A stretch of DNA of 64,000 bases from Pseudomonas syringae (lineage in GTDB: Bacteria; Pseudomonadota; Gammaproteobacteria; Pseudomonadales; Pseudomonadaceae). The position numbers and the translations under genes are program-made. The DNA is taken from contig NZ_WKEQ01000016.1 of assembly GCF_021605415.1 (NCBI RefSeq), positions 1 to 64,000 of the forward strand, written 5' to 3'. Position 1 is the stretch's first letter; each line of letters starts with the position of its first letter. Below the pieces are notes generated by a model. That model made no database searches and was not told the origin of the DNA. It worked only from the letters and a program-made list of their open reading frames with translations. Shown one piece after another: positions 19,458 to 28,243 of the stretch.

Positions 19458-19682
19458 ATGACCAACAAGAACTCAGGCAACTTCGCCAACGACCCGCAAA
19501 AAGCGTCCGAAGCCGGTAAAAAAGGCGGACAGTCCTCGGGCGGGAATCACACCAGCGACAGCAACCGCTCCAGCGGTGGACAAGGCAGCGGTCGCGGCAA
19601 CTTTGCCGACGACAAGCAAAAAGCATCTGAAGCCGGGAAAAAGGGCGGCTCCAGTAGCGGCGGCGGTGGACGCAAGTCTTGA
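19458..19682 (+). CDS. KGG-repeat stress protein (general stress family, YciG-like)
   Basis: This 74-residue hydrophilic protein has two copies of the KGG unit, GNFANDPQKASEAGKKGGQ and GNFADDKQKASEAGKKGGS, joined by a Ser/Gly/Asn linker. Such proteins are induced by osmotic or stationary-phase stress. GAGG lies nine bases before the ATG at 19458; an ATG six bases earlier is too close to it. A strong terminator follows directly. Confidence 0.88.
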   Translation: MTNKNSGNFANDPQKASEAGKKGGQSSGGNHTSDSNRSSGGQGSGRGNFADDKQKASEAGKKGGSSSGGGGRKS

Positions 19683-19697
19683 TGCCGTTTGACCCGT

Positions 19698-19730
19698 CAG
19701 GCCCCGCTCAATGCGGGGCCTGATTTTTTG
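19698..19730 (+). terminator. Rho-independent terminator after the KGG gene
   Basis: CAGGCCCCGC (19698-19707) pairs perfectly with GCGGGGCCTG (19713-19722) over a TCAAT loop and is followed by six T residues. Confidence 0.93.
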
Positions 19731-19746
19731 TGCCGGCAAAAACGGC

Positions 19747-21048
19747 TCAAGTGCCGAAGGGAAAGGTGTCCTGTTCACGGCTGGTCGAATGAGCGGTCGC
19801 CAGTGGCGTGACGGCGCTGGTTTCGGCGAACCACAGCCACGCATCGAACTGCTCGCTCAGGGACGCCTCGAAGTAGTGGCTCTGGCGCTCGGTCTGCGGC
19901 CGATAAATCACACCGATGGCACGCTCCAGCAAGCGTCCGGTCAAGGCTGAACGCAACGTTTGATGTTGATCGTCACGCCATTCATATAACGCTTGTGCAT
20001 GGCCCGTTTCGGCGAAGGCCCGCTCCCAGCTGCGGGGCAGGGCGGGTACCACGTTTTTGATCTGCATCTCGCCGTCCCAATCGCTGGCGGCCGCGACGGT
20101 GCCGCAATCGGTGCCCATGCCGATCAGCACCACGTCATTGCCCCAGGCTTCGCGACACAACTGACCGAGGGTCAGCTGTCCGCCGTCGCCCATCTGCGTG
20201 GCCCGAGCATCGCCGATGTGCGAGTTGTGCGCCCAGACGATGGCTTTTGCCTGGCGCCCCGAGCGCGAGCGCACAGCCTGCAGCGTCTCGAACATGTGCC
20301 GGTCGCGCAGGTTCCACGATGCCGTGTTGCCCCGGTACATCGCCCGGTAATACTGCTCGGCGGCGTGAATGACCCGGGCGTTTTGCGTGGCATTGAACAG
20401 CGCTTCACTGTCCTTGCCCATCAACGCCAGGCGCTGATTCAACAAGGCTTGCAACTGCTCAAGTACCGGGCCTTCGCACGTCGCCATTCCGCCGCGTTCG
20501 GTGAAGTGGCCGTACAGCGCCGGGTCGTCGTGCCACGGTGTCAGGCAGGCGTAGCGTTGTCGGGCTTCCCGGGCCATCGCCGGATCGGCAGTTTCCAGAT
20601 ACCCCAGCACTTCACGAATCGAACTGCGCAGGCTGTACACATCAAGCCCACGAAACTCGACGCGCCGATCTTCCGCCAAGGCCTGGTTGTGCTCGGCCAG
20701 CCAGCGTGCGAATGCCTGCACATCGGTGTTGCGCCACATCCAGGTCGGGAAGCGTTCGAACGCCGGCTGATGCCAGTCGCCTTTAGCGCGGTGCCGGACG
20801 CAGCGGTCGATCTGGTCGGCATCCGGCCAGTCGGCTTCGACCGCGACCACGCTGAAACCGTGCTCAGTGATCAGCCGCCGGGTGATGGCCGCGCGGGCCT
20901 GATAGAACTCATGGGTGCCGTGGCTGGCTTCGCCGATCAGCACGACCTGGGCGTCGCCGAAACGATCGAACAGGGCGGCAAACGCTTCGCTCTCGATGTC
21001 CGGTAACGGTTCGGCGTGTGCTTTCAAGGTTTCGCTCAAAGTAGCCAT
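19747..21048 (-). CDS. Erythromycin esterase family protein
   Basis: The ATG at 21048 is chosen because GGGAGG stands five bases before it; longer in-frame starts to 21204 lack ribosome sites. The 433-residue product has family motifs LIGEASHGTHEFY near the start, VAVEADWPDAD, a WMWRN segment and AHNSHIGDARAT. Many chromosomal members do not act on erythromycin; the natural ester or peptide substrate is unknown. It is cytoplasmic, with no signal peptide. It ends close to the terminator of the convergent KGG gene. Confidence 0.85.
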   Translation of the reverse strand: MATLSETLKAHAEPLPDIESEAFAALFDRFGDAQVVLIGEASHGTHEFYQARAAITRRLITEHGFSVVAVEADWPDADQIDRCVRHRAKGDWHQPAFERFPTWMWRNTDVQAFARWLAEHNQALAEDRRVEFRGLDVYSLRSSIREVLGYLETADPAMAREARQRYACLTPWHDDPALYGHFTERGGMATCEGPVLEQLQALLNQRLALMGKDSEALFNATQNARVIHAAEQYYRAMYRGNTASWNLRDRHMFETLQAVRSRSGRQAKAIVWAHNSHIGDARATQMGDGGQLTLGQLCREAWGNDVVLIGMGTDCGTVAAASDWDGEMQIKNVVPALPRSWERAFAETGHAQALYEWRDDQHQTLRSALTGRLLERAIGVIYRPQTERQSHYFEASLSEQFDAWLWFAETSAVTPLATAHSTSREQDTFPFGT

Positions 21049-21298
21049 GACTGCCTCCCTCTGCATTGTTATGCGGTAGAGAACAGTGGCTGCGACAGGT
21101 TCCGAAGGGGTGACTTGCGGCGTGGATCGACCGCCGATGAATTTTACGGAACGCGGCTGTTTTTTGACCGGTCGTAATTCTATTCGCGACATTCGAAAGC
21201 GCAAGGCGCACGGCGGATCGGATCAAGGCAGTGGCTGGGCGTGGCGAGCGGTGATTTTCGGTTGTCGGCGGTCGTTCGAACTGACATGGGGCAGGAGA

Positions 21299-22039
21299 AT
21301 GAGCAAACAGGCAGCGATCTATCGCATGGTAATGAAGGAGCACTTGTGCCCGTTCGGGCTGAAAGCGCGGGATCTTTTGAGGCGTGAAGGCTTCGACGTG
21401 GAAGACCATTGGCTGCGCACCCGCCAAGAGACCGACGCTTACATGAAGGAGCAGAACGTCGACACGACACCGCAAATCTTTATCGATGGCAAGCGCATCG
21501 GTGGCTATGACGATTTGCGGCGCCATGTCGGCAAACCCGTCGCCGATTCCGACGCCGTGAGCTATAAACCGGTGATCGCAGTCTTCGCCATGGCGGCGTT
21601 GATGGCGCTGGCCACCAGTGTATTTGTGTTCGGCACGCTATTCACGGTGCAAGCGATCAAATGGTTCATCGCCTTCAGCATGTGCCTGTTGGCCATGCTC
21701 AAACTGCGCGATCTGGAAGGCTTCACCAACATGTTCCTGGGTTACGACCTGCTGGCGCAAAAAGTGGTTCGCTATGCTTACGTGTACCCGTTCGCCGAGG
21801 CGCTTGCCGGCATTCTTATGATCGCCGCAATGCTGACCTGGCTCGCGGCGCCAGTGGCATTTTTCGTGGGAGCGGTCGGCGCTTATTCGGTGTTCAAGGC
21901 TGTCTACATCGATAAGCGAGAACTCAAGTGTGCCTGCGTCGGCGGTGACAGTAATGTGCCGCTGGGTTTTGTCTCACTCACCGAGAACTTGATGATGGTG
22001 GGCATGGCCGTCTGGATGGCGCTGTCCGCCGCGACTTAA
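21299..22039 (+). CDS. Glutaredoxin fused to a MauE-like membrane domain
   Basis: The product is about 246 residues. Residues 1-80 form a glutaredoxin with a one-cysteine active site (HLCPFGLKA) and the TTPQIFIDG motif for glutathione binding. Residues 90-246 hold four helices of the MauE/DoxX type, ending with CACVGGDSNVPLGF, which in MauE-like proteins carries a redox cysteine pair. The fusion suggests thiol transfer across the membrane. The ATG at 21299 follows AGGAG with short spacing, so the start is not certain. It is probably not in an operon. Confidence 0.78.
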   Translation: MSKQAAIYRMVMKEHLCPFGLKARDLLRREGFDVEDHWLRTRQETDAYMKEQNVDTTPQIFIDGKRIGGYDDLRRHVGKPVADSDAVSYKPVIAVFAMAALMALATSVFVFGTLFTVQAIKWFIAFSMCLLAMLKLRDLEGFTNMFLGYDLLAQKVVRYAYVYPFAEALAGILMIAAMLTWLAAPVAFFVGAVGAYSVFKAVYIDKRELKCACVGGDSNVPLGFVSLTENLMMVGMAVWMALSAAT

Positions 22040-22089
22040 GCTCGCGCCGGCGAGTAGAGCCCGTGTGTTGATCGATTGGAGTGAGGAGC

Positions 22090-22767
22090 ATGAGCGATTA
22101 TTTTTCGTCAGTTCCAGTGTTCAAAGATCGTCGTCAGGCTGGCCAGCGACTTGTCGAACTGCTGCGCCCTCTCGTCCACGAAGCACCCTTGATCCTCGCG
22201 TTGCCACGCGGCGGTGTGCCGGTCGCTTATGAAATTGCCAAGGCATTGAATGCGCCGCTGGATTTGTTAATGGTGCGCAAGATCGGCGCGCCGGGTAACG
22301 AGGAATTCGGCATCGGTGCGGTCGTCGATGGCGCCGATCCGCACTGCGTCGCCAATCAGGCATTGATGCATCAACTTAACGTGACGCCTGAATGGTTCGA
22401 AGCTGAGAAACAGGTTCAACTGAAGGAAATCCGCCGGCGGCGCGCAGTCTATTGCGGCGAAGTGCCGCCGATTCCAATTGGCGGACGTGAAGTCGTTGTC
22501 GTCGATGATGGTGTCGCAACGGGCAGCACGGCGCGGGCGGCGCTGTCGGCGCTGGCTAAATCCACGCCCGCGCGGTTGCTCTTCGTAGCGCCGGTGGGGG
22601 CCTGGGAATCGCTGGAAATGCTCCGGCCACTGGTGGACGATCTGGTGTGCCCGTTCACGCCTGCGCCGTTTCATTCGGTGGGTGAGCATTACCAAGAATT
22701 TACCCAGACGAGCGATGAGGAAGTCATCGAATTGCTGGCCAAGGCGCGGCGCGAATTTTTGGACTGA
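22090..22767 (+). CDS. Type I phosphoribosyltransferase family protein
   Basis: The 225-residue protein has the PRPP-binding motif VVVVDDGVATGSTARAAL in the middle and a hood region with MVRKIGAPGNEEFGIGAV. The family includes many proteins annotated only as predicted phosphoribosyltransferases. The base substrate is unknown. An ATG at 22090 is preferred over the GTG nine bases earlier since GGAG stands about nine bases upstream. Confidence 0.82.
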   Translation: MSDYFSSVPVFKDRRQAGQRLVELLRPLVHEAPLILALPRGGVPVAYEIAKALNAPLDLLMVRKIGAPGNEEFGIGAVVDGADPHCVANQALMHQLNVTPEWFEAEKQVQLKEIRRRRAVYCGEVPPIPIGGREVVVVDDGVATGSTARAALSALAKSTPARLLFVAPVGAWESLEMLRPLVDDLVCPFTPAPFHSVGEHYQEFTQTSDEEVIELLAKARREFLD

Positions 22768-22806
22768 ATCCATCGCAAAAAAACTCAACCCCGGAAGGAG
22801 AGCGAC

Positions 22807-22959
22807 ATGAAAAGACTCTACGTATCCCTGACCCTGAGTAGCCTGTTAATGCTTGGCGGCTGTTTCGATAATTCCGACAACGAAACCAAAGACAACACGG
22901 ACGGCAGCAAATCCTCGGTACAGGTTCAGCAGAAAGACGCGGCCGACGAGAGCAAATAA
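22807..22959 (+). CDS. Small lipoprotein, unknown
   Basis: AAGGAG lies before the ATG at 22807. The 50-residue product has a lipoprotein signal ending in MLGGC (Cys19), then a short hydrophilic Asp/Asn/Lys/Gln tail. After processing it would be about 32 residues on a lipid anchor. No family is recognised. It follows the phosphoribosyltransferase by 39 bases and may share its transcript. Confidence 0.75.
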   Translation: MKRLYVSLTLSSLLMLGGCFDNSDNETKDNTDGSKSSVQVQQKDAADESK

Positions 22960-22976
22960 CCCCCGCCGGCATTCAG

Positions 22977-23657
22977 TCATGCGGGCCCATGGGTTAGCGT
23001 GAGGTCGCTGATGATGCACACCGACCCGTCCGTGGTCGGGGTGCTGGTGGTGTAATCGATCTGGTTATAGACGCCGCCATGAAAATTGAAACGCTGTCCG
23101 GCCCAACTGTTGTCGAGTTGGGCGGGCAGCGTTTCGACGGTTGAGCCGTTGCGCGTCACGGCGACCGTTACCTGGCCGGCAGACGTGACCTTGAGCGCGA
23201 CAGTGAACGGCATGTTCAGCGGCACCTTGTCGGCGATGGTCACACTCGAGGGATCGAGGCCATTGAAACTGACGCGGAACCCCCAACTGATCTTGCCCTT
23301 GTTCCAGAACACCTTCACCGGTGGGTTGTTGTTGCCCTTCACATGAATCTGCGCGATCACCACTTTTTGCAAAGCGTTGACCTGTGTGAGCACCATTTGC
23401 TGGCGGTTGACGTGTACGGCGGCGCTTTCGAGCGTCCAGTAAACGGGTTCCTTCCATTCGCATCGCGTGCGGTGCGTACTTTTGCTTGAGGCCCCGAGCG
23501 TTGGCGCGCTGAAGCGCACGGAACCGTCAGGCAAGCGGCTGATGACGTCGGGCAAACGCGCCAGGGCGTCATCACCCATCAGCTCAAGCGCCACGGGATT
23601 GGTGGGGGAGGTCGGAACCGGGGTGGTTATCATCAAACGGCTAAGATCGACTGGCAT
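22977..23657 (-). CDS. Polysaccharide lyase family 7 (alginate lyase-like), no signal peptide
   Basis: The 226-residue protein carries the three PL7 motifs: RTRCEW (63-68; RSELR-type), QIH (103-105) and the C-terminal FHGGVYNQ (192-199; YFKAGxYxQ-type). These place it in the beta-jelly-roll alginate lyase family, cleaving mannuronate or guluronate chains by beta-elimination. The N-terminus (MPVDLSRLMITTPVPTS) has no signal sequence, odd for an enzyme acting on extracellular polymer. GGAGATTT precedes the ATG. It is convergent with the small lipoprotein gene. Confidence 0.8.
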   Translation of the reverse strand: MPVDLSRLMITTPVPTSPTNPVALELMGDDALARLPDVISRLPDGSVRFSAPTLGASSKSTHRTRCEWKEPVYWTLESAAVHVNRQQMVLTQVNALQKVVIAQIHVKGNNNPPVKVFWNKGKISWGFRVSFNGLDPSSVTIADKVPLNMPFTVALKVTSAGQVTVAVTRNGSTVETLPAQLDNSWAGQRFNFHGGVYNQIDYTTSTPTTDGSVCIISDLTLTHGPA

Positions 23658-23849
23658 AAGGAAATCTCCTTTGCGGTATCAACGAGGTGATCAGGCACCT
23701 CGAACCTACAGTCAGTGACGCAGGCGATTTTGAGGTGGTTCCGGTGAATTGACTGGTCGGTCATCGGCGTGCCGTTCATCATTTTTTGGGCACTCGGCCG
23801 CCTCGGGGCTTTCCAACAAAGTCCTATGGATTTGCCCTTGGAGGACTCG

Positions 23850-24080
23850 ATGAAACGCCATCCATCCAGCATTACCAATGTGCCCACAGAGAACCTTGGC
23901 GAGCCGAATGACGACGGGTGCGTCATCGGAACGGCGGGCCGCGATGAAGATCCGAATGCGGCGACGGACTGGGATCATGAAAGTGATTCTGCGGGGAATG
24001 TGCCGACTGTTGATGATGCTCACGCGCAGTCGAAAGAGAAGGCTGACCGATCAAAGGCCGATGATCTGGATGAGGGATAA
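23850..24080 (+). CDS. Small acidic protein, unknown
   Basis: GGAGGACTCG precedes the ATG at 23850. The 76-residue product is strongly acidic and hydrophilic (many Asp, Glu, Ser, Asn) with no hydrophobic core or membrane segment, so it is probably disordered. The composition resembles other small stress-associated proteins in this window (16800, 62815). No family is recognised. Confidence 0.6.
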   Translation: MKRHPSSITNVPTENLGEPNDDGCVIGTAGRDEDPNAATDWDHESDSAGNVPTVDDAHAQSKEKADRSKADDLDEG

Positions 24081-24087
24081 GCCGGAC

Positions 24088-24117
24088 ACAAAAAGGCCGG
24101 GAAAACCCCGGCCAAAA
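24088..24117 (-). terminator. Rho-independent terminator of the aryl esterase gene
   Basis: GGCCGGG (24095-24101) pairs with CCCGGCC (24107-24113). Read on the minus strand the stem is followed by TTTTTGTG, 30-50 bases past the esterase stop. Confidence 0.85.
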
Positions 24118-24145
24118 GAACAACCCGTTGGTACAGGCTTAAACC

Positions 24146-24964
24146 TCAGCGCTGAAGAAACGCCAGCAAATCCTCGTTCAGTGCCTCGGCGTGCGTCACC
24201 GCGAACCCGTGGGGTGCGCCTGCATACACCTTCAGTTCAGCCCCGCTGATCTGCGCGGCGGCCGCTTTGCCGGTGGTTTCGAACGGTACGATCTGGTCGC
24301 CATCACCGTGAATGACCAGCGTCGGCACATCGATTTTGGCCATGTCCGGACGGAAGTCGGTTTCCGAGAACGCGGTGACACAGTCCACGGTGCCTTTGAG
24401 CGATGCCAGCAGCGCGATGTTCAGGGTTTGTGTCAGGACGCCGTCTGAGACTTTCTGGCCCTGGTTGGTGCCATAGAACGGGCTGGCGAAGTCGGCGATG
24501 AACTGCGCCCGATCCTTCAGAAGCCCGGCCTTGATCCCGTCGAACACGCCTTTTTCGACGCCTTGCGGGAAGTCGGGTTTCTGCCCAAACAGCGGCGTCA
24601 CCGCGCCCAGCAATACCAGGCCAGCGACACGCTCGCTGCCGTGGCGGGCGATGTAGCGGCTGACATCGCCGCCGCCCATGGAGAAGCCCACCAGGGTGAC
24701 GTCGCGCAGATCCAGGTGATTGATCAGTCCGGCAATGTCATCGGCGAAGGTGTCGTAGTCGTAGCCATTCCACGGCTGGTCGGAACGCCCGAAACCCCGG
24801 CGATCGAATGCGATCGTGCGATAGCCGCAGCTGCTCAGGTATTCCATCTGGTATTCCCACATGTCGGCATCCAGCGGCCAGCCGTGACTGAACAGGACGG
24901 GCTTGCCGCTGCCCCAGTCCTTGTAATAGATCTCGGTGCCGTCTTGGGTGAGGAACGTGCTCAT
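24146..24964 (-). CDS. Aryl esterase / cofactor-free haloperoxidase family alpha/beta hydrolase
   Basis: At 272 residues this is the same length as, and by memory very close to, P. fluorescens esterase I (PFE). The catalytic triad is Ser95 (GFSMGG), Asp223 (HGDGDQ) and His252 (APHGF). The oxyanion segment reads HGWPLDADMW: residue 30 with Met (29 in PFE numbering) is proline, while PFE has leucine. In PFE the L29P exchange is known to raise perhydrolysis (peracid formation). Cytoplasmic, no signal. AAGGAGTTGCC precedes the ATG. A terminator follows. Confidence 0.9.
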   Translation of the reverse strand: MSTFLTQDGTEIYYKDWGSGKPVLFSHGWPLDADMWEYQMEYLSSCGYRTIAFDRRGFGRSDQPWNGYDYDTFADDIAGLINHLDLRDVTLVGFSMGGGDVSRYIARHGSERVAGLVLLGAVTPLFGQKPDFPQGVEKGVFDGIKAGLLKDRAQFIADFASPFYGTNQGQKVSDGVLTQTLNIALLASLKGTVDCVTAFSETDFRPDMAKIDVPTLVIHGDGDQIVPFETTGKAAAAQISGAELKVYAGAPHGFAVTHAEALNEDLLAFLQR

Positions 24965-25097
24965 GGCAACTCCTTGGGATTCGGGTCTAGTGGAATGACG
25001 TCGGTCGCCACGTTAAATGGCGATGTCCACTATCCGCGTAATCCCCGGCGGCCACTTGTATGTAAGTGCTGGATCGTGCAGCGAAGCTCAGGGCCGG

Positions 25098-25334
25098 TTA
25101 TTCAAGCCAGGTATCCACGACCCGTCGCTCCAGTTCCTCCCAGTCCGCCATGCCCAGCACGCGGGTGGTGTTCAAGCCGCGCAGGTAACCGCGCAGTTGC
25201 AATGCCGCTTCCCGGGAACGTTTGGAGCCGGGAGGGTTTTGATCCAGTTCGGTTTCGTATTCCACCAGGTATTCGGCTACCCGGTCGTGAAAGTCCGGCA
25301 GAACTGCACTGCGGATCAAGTCAAAAGTGCGCAC
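25098..25334 (-). CDS. Hypothetical small protein, GTG start
   Basis: The GTG at 25334 has GAGGAT seven bases upstream. The 78-residue product (MRTFDLIRSAVLPDFHDRV...) is probably helical, with charged residues throughout and no signal or membrane helix. It has good pseudomonad codon bias compared with the opposite-strand frame. I recognise no family. Confidence 0.6.
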   Translation of the reverse strand: MRTFDLIRSAVLPDFHDRVAEYLVEYETELDQNPPGSKRSREAALQLRGYLRGLNTTRVLGMADWEELERRVVDTWLE

Positions 25335-25548
25335 GGCATCATCCTCGAAAGTCTTTATTAGTTGGGACTGAGTGTGGCTCAGTCTTCAAGCAGGCAACTA
25401 TCGCTATAAGTAATAGTGACCATCACCAAACGCAAGTTCTTGTTTAGCGCGCAAACAGGGACAATCGCCACCATTGAAACGCAACGTCAGCGCCCGTGAA
25501 GCCCGACCGTTGCCTGATGAGCCAGACTTTATTTCAGGATTGCACTCC

Positions 25549-25890
25549 ATGCGCTCTTTGTTTTTGCCTGCGATCGCCACCGCTACATTGTTCCTGGCCG
25601 GTTGTGCCTCGGCCCCGAACAACCCGACTTTGACCTTGCAGACCCACAAGACACCTGCCGAATACGCCAGTTGTGTCGTGCCGAAGTTGCAGGGCAGTGC
25701 GCTGAACCCGACGGTTTCACAGACCCAGCGCAGTTACCGGATCGTGGTGCCGAGCAAGATCTCCGCCGACAACGTGCTCGAAGCTTACAAGTCCGCAGGC
25801 GGCGGCAAGGTGTTTGTGTACGAGCGCCAGTTGCTCGCCACCCACTACTTGCCTTCCAGTTTCGGACGCGTCGCGCAGGAATGCATTTAA
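25549..25890 (+). CDS. Hypothetical lipoprotein
   Basis: The ATG at 25549 begins a lipoprotein signal ending at LFLAGC (Cys19), which fixes the start; the open frame extends 75 bases upstream without purpose. The 113-residue product then has a small alpha/beta domain (TPAEYASCVVPKLQGS... YRIVVPSKI...) with two more cysteines, one at the C-terminus. Family unknown; the location would be the periplasm. A terminator follows at 25953. Confidence 0.75.
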   Translation: MRSLFLPAIATATLFLAGCASAPNNPTLTLQTHKTPAEYASCVVPKLQGSALNPTVSQTQRSYRIVVPSKISADNVLEAYKSAGGGKVFVYERQLLATHYLPSSFGRVAQECI

Positions 25891-25952
25891 CACCCGGCTT
25901 CAGATGTTGTTGCAGTTGCTCCTTTGGTTGGCCGCAACCAACCAATTCCTTT

Positions 25953-25988
25953 GCCCCGCACCCTTATGGGTTGGCGGGGCTTTTTTTG
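25953..25988 (+). terminator. Rho-independent terminator between convergent genes
   Basis: GCCCCGC (25953-25959) pairs with GCGGGGC (25974-25980), with extra pairing ACCC/GGGT inside the loop, followed by seven T residues. It ends the lipoprotein transcript and abuts the amidase stop. Confidence 0.92.
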
Positions 25989-25989
25989 T

Positions 25990-27702
25990 TCAGCGTTTGC
26001 CGGACAGCGGCGGAGTACGTGGAGGCACCCGACGCCTGGAACCGGTCGCCTCAAACGCCGACGCAAAGCGCAGCAGTGCCGAGTCGTCATAGGCACGGCC
26101 GGCAAACGTCAGGCCGGCGGGCATGCCGATATCGGCCATCACGCCCATCGGCACGGTGACGGTGGGCACGCCGAGGTGGCGGATGGCGAGGTTGCCGTTG
26201 GCCACCCAGACGCCGTTGCTCCAGGCGATATCCGCAGCTTGCGGGTCGATATCGGCGTTGGCCGGGGCGACGTCGGCCACGGTCGGGAAGATCACCGCGT
26301 CCAGTTTCAAGGCATCCATCCAGTCTTCGAGATCGATTTTTCGTGTTTTTTCCAAACCGCGCAGGCCATCAGGCACCGTGGAGATCTGATCCCACGGGGT
26401 AATGCCGCGCTCGGCCATGCGCACGTATTCGTCCATGCCGGCAACCAGGTCGCCCTCGCGGTTGGGCAGGGTGCCCGGGTCGTGAGGGAAAATCAGCGGG
26501 CCGTCGACGTCAGCCAGTCGATTGAGGTTCGGGTCGCCATTGGCTTGCAGGAAGTCGTCGAAAGCCCAGGCCGTCAGATCCCACAGTTCATGATGAAGGA
26601 ACTCTTTTGAGACCAGCCCACGGTTGAACACGGTTGGTGCGCCGGGGCGGTCGCCTTCGCAGTTGGACACCAGCGGAAAGTCCACCTCGATGACTTCGGC
26701 GCCGGCCGCTTCGAGTGCCTGACGCGCCTGCTTCCACAGTTCGATCATGGTCGGGCGGGTGTTGATCCGTTGCCCGGTCGGCCCGCCGATGCCGGGGGCT
26801 TCGCTGGTGCCGGCCTCGGGGTCGGCATTGATGTACATGCGCGGCACGCCGAGGCGTTTTCCGGCAAGCGCTTCGGGTTTGGCCGCCAGTTCGGGGTAGG
26901 ACGCCGGGCGCACGGAATCGACGCTCGGAATCGGCACCCACGGCTGCAAACGCCAGAGGTCGCCACGGGTGTCGGGGTCTTCGGCGACGATGATGTCGAG
27001 CACTTCAAGCAGATCGGCCATGGTTCTGGCGTAGGGCACGACGACGTCCATGGTCGGTGTCAGCGGCCAGTTGCCGCGCACTGAAATCACCCCTCGCGAT
27101 GGGGTGTAGGCGCACAAACCGTTGTTCGACGCCGGACCACGACCGCTAGACCAGGTTTCCTCGGCCAGCCCGAACGCGGCGAAACTGGCGGCCGTGGCGG
27201 TGCCGGCACCGTTGGATGAGCCCGAAGCGAACGGTGCGGTAAGGAATTCGCCGTTATACGGACTTTCGGCGCGACCATAGACGCCGCGTTGCATGCCGCC
27301 ATTGGCCATCGGCGGCATATTGGTCTTGCCCAGGCAAATCGCCCCGGCGCCGCGCAAACGTTCGATGGTGAACGCATCGCGATGGGCGATCAGGTTGGCG
27401 AAGGCCGGGCTGCCCGACGCGGCGGTCAACCCCTTGACCAGATAGCTGTCCTTGGCGGTGTAGGGGATGCCGTCCAGCGGGCCGAGGGTCTGGCCGTTGG
27501 CGCGGCGTGCGTCAGAGGCTTGCGCTTCCTTCAATGCTTCGGGATTTCGCACCACCACGGCGTTAAGCGCGGTGGAGGTATCGGCGCCGTCATAGGCGTC
27601 GATTCGCGCCAGATAGGCCTGCACCAGTTCTACCGACGTGGTCTGGCCGGATTCGAGCGCCGTGCGCAATTGGGCAATGGAAACTTCGGTGACTTCAATC
27701 AT
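25990..27702 (-). CDS. Amidase-signature family hydrolase
   Basis: The 570-residue protein has the Ser-Ser-Lys triad of the amidase signature family: Lys84 (YTAKDS), the cis-serine in ASGSSNG (Ser162 region) and the nucleophile Ser186 in SSGRGPAS. The core is normal for the family, and a longer C-terminal half carries the substrate lid. The substrate is unknown; amide or nitrile-derived carboxamides are common. No signal peptide. It is divergent from ridA, 147 bases away. Confidence 0.85.
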   Translation of the reverse strand: MIEVTEVSIAQLRTALESGQTTSVELVQAYLARIDAYDGADTSTALNAVVVRNPEALKEAQASDARRANGQTLGPLDGIPYTAKDSYLVKGLTAASGSPAFANLIAHRDAFTIERLRGAGAICLGKTNMPPMANGGMQRGVYGRAESPYNGEFLTAPFASGSSNGAGTATAASFAAFGLAEETWSSGRGPASNNGLCAYTPSRGVISVRGNWPLTPTMDVVVPYARTMADLLEVLDIIVAEDPDTRGDLWRLQPWVPIPSVDSVRPASYPELAAKPEALAGKRLGVPRMYINADPEAGTSEAPGIGGPTGQRINTRPTMIELWKQARQALEAAGAEVIEVDFPLVSNCEGDRPGAPTVFNRGLVSKEFLHHELWDLTAWAFDDFLQANGDPNLNRLADVDGPLIFPHDPGTLPNREGDLVAGMDEYVRMAERGITPWDQISTVPDGLRGLEKTRKIDLEDWMDALKLDAVIFPTVADVAPANADIDPQAADIAWSNGVWVANGNLAIRHLGVPTVTVPMGVMADIGMPAGLTFAGRAYDDSALLRFASAFEATGSRRRVPPRTPPLSGKR

Positions 27703-27849
27703 GCTGCTACCGCTGGCAATTATTTGAGGGTGTGTGACGAATGGCCCTGTTTACCATCAAGCCGCCGGCAAAGGAACCGCCAGCGCTGATCCTGTCGCGC
27801 TGATGTAAACTGCGCGCCACTGTCAAAACCCATCAGGAAAGCGCTCTCC

Positions 27850-28230
27850 ATGGCCAATCACGACCTCACCTTCACGCCAGACCCTGACGCCGATTCCATC
27901 TCGTCCGACGTCATCGAATTCAACGGCATCCTCGTCTCCACGCAGATCCCGACCCGCGCCGACGGTAGCCTGGAACTGGGTGACGTCACCCTGCAAAGCG
28001 AGTGCACGCTGCAAGCGTTGAAAGTCGCACTGGAGCGCGCCGGCAGTTCCATGGATCGGGTCATGCACTTGACCATCTACCTGACCGACATGGCTGACCG
28101 CGCCGCATTCAACGAAGTCTACAAGCGTTTCTTCGCCAAGCCATGGCCCGTGCGGGCCGCCGTCGGCGTGGCCGCGCTGGCAGTGGAAGGCATGCGCGTC
28201 GAAGTCACCGCCATGGCCGCCAAAGCCTGA
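27850..28230 (+). CDS. RidA/YjgF family enamine-imine deaminase
   Basis: The 126-residue protein has the RidA features: VSTQIP near the strand entering the active site, the C-terminal catalytic arginine region VRAAVGV, and EGMRVEVTAMAA at the end. Members remove reactive enamines or imines made by PLP enzymes. It is longer at the N-terminus than canonical RidA, as in the Rid4-7 subgroups. An interspersed repeat begins thirteen bases after the stop. Confidence 0.85.
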   Translation: MANHDLTFTPDPDADSISSDVIEFNGILVSTQIPTRADGSLELGDVTLQSECTLQALKVALERAGSSMDRVMHLTIYLTDMADRAAFNEVYKRFFAKPWPVRAAVGVAALAVEGMRVEVTAMAAKA

Positions 28231-28243
28231 TTCGCTAAAACCC

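Noticed and set aside
23769..23849. Longer N-terminus for the small acidic protein at 23850
   Set aside because: The upstream ATG has no ribosome site, while GGAGGACTCG immediately precedes 23850.
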